From assembly GCF_027988105.1 (NCBI RefSeq), contig NZ_JAQJZJ010000009.1, positions 186,001 to 250,000 of the forward strand: 64,000 bases of DNA, written 5' to 3'. The DNA is from Pseudomonas aestuarii. Lineage in GTDB: Bacteria; Pseudomonadota; Gammaproteobacteria; Pseudomonadales; Pseudomonadaceae. How positions within the stretch are numbered: position 1 is the first letter of the stretch; each line of letters begins with the position of its first letter. The notes below the pieces were generated by a model that saw only the letters and a program-made list of their open reading frames with translations, was not told the DNA's origin and did no database searches. Shown here piece after piece: positions 63,616 to 64,000 of this stretch. A program made the position numbers and the translations under genes.

Positions 63616-64000
63616 GGCAAGACCTCCTGAGGTGGATATCTGGGTACTGTCAGGCTCGCTGGTTAAATTTTAGACAACCGGTAAGGGCAGATTGATCCGT
63701 TTATCTAGGGTCGGAGCCGACCGCACAGATCTGCGCAGCATGAATGCCGCGCAAGCGCTGAAGCGCTAGCCCTGGATCAGGTGGAACGCGCCGCAACGAG
63801 CTCGCGCAAGGTGCGCGGCAAGGCGTCTGGAGGGGGTCGCAGGCATAGAGGGGCGGGCCGCGCAGGTTAAGCGCAGTGATAGCCATCAAAGAGGGCAGGC
63901 CCAACAGCAGACAACACTTCAGCTGCACACCAGCCGGGGGCACGACCGGCGGCGCGGTTCGGACTAGCCGACAAAGTCGCTACTTGACCAGCAGCACCGG
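63616..64000. other. Right edge of the window, no gene seen
   Basis: The last 385 bases show no supported gene. The segment near 63865-63890 (GGTTAAGCGCAGTGATAGCCATCAA) is a degenerate form of the 28-base dispersed repeat. Confidence 0.45.

Overview
The window looks like a chromosome segment of a GC-rich Pseudomonas (gammaproteobacterium). Evidence: an ArgR-type arginine succinyltransferase operon in the order aruC-F-G-D-B-x-E, a TTG-started minD in minCDE, a class Ia ribonucleotide reductase whose NrdA carries two ATP-cones, and typical Pseudomonas intergenic hairpins. The left half is mostly housekeeping. Judged from memory of PAO1, it joins blocks that lie apart there (gcvR-bcp-perM-tusA-bepA; the aru operon; lpxL-minCDE-rluA; response regulator/sensor kinase-nrdA-nrdB).

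Layout: 1-3.9 kb gcvR (cut by the window edge), bcp, AI-2E-type permease, TusA-like protein, BepA. 4-5.1 kb threonine aldolase. 5.3-13.1 kb aru/ast arginine catabolism on the minus strand, with two ArgR half-sites upstream of aruC. 13.5-16.3 kb patatin phospholipase, LpxL-type acyltransferase, a MITE and a decayed second lpxL copy. 16.4-19.1 kb minCDE and a RluA-type pseudouridine synthase. 19.3-20.8 kb three tandem Hsp20 genes behind a sigma-32-like promoter. 20.9-23.6 kb a sensor kinase and its response regulator, split by two abutting MITEs. 24.5-29.1 kb nrdA and nrdB behind a long control region with NrdR-like boxes and a DnaA box.

29.1-36.3 kb is an accessory island. It begins with an AT-rich overlapping gene pair (a small winged-helix-like protein and a protein with a C-terminal HEPN-like RNxxxH motif). 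Next comes a two-gene reverse transcriptase plus nitrilase cassette (YVDD motif; intact Glu-Lys-Cys nitrilase triad). It resembles the nitrilase-bearing defence-associated reverse transcriptases (DRT, UG1/UG5-like), but the two parts are separate overlapping genes. The cassette is bracketed by long, nearly identical direct repeats. An orphan membrane protein closes the island. This is the best candidate for a little-described system.

36.4-43 kb holds a Tat-exported intradiol dioxygenase and a short-chain PHB cluster (phaR, phaP, phbB-phbA-phbC), unusual in a genus that mostly makes medium-chain PHA. From 43 kb to the end is accessory sequence: a solute-binding protein, a GNAT enzyme, small membrane and secreted proteins, a truncated haemoglobin, a secreted protein made almost entirely of fourteen 13-residue repeats, two diguanylate cyclases, stress proteins (CsbD, OsmB-like), a fatty acid hydroxylase, a four-repeat peptidoglycan-binding protein and two paralogous CAP-domain proteins. 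This part also has several short, precise partial gene copies joined into chimeras (48.8, 54.3 and 43.1 kb), a RAYT transposase remnant and families of dispersed hairpin repeats. I see no tRNA, rRNA, CRISPR array or intact insertion sequence.
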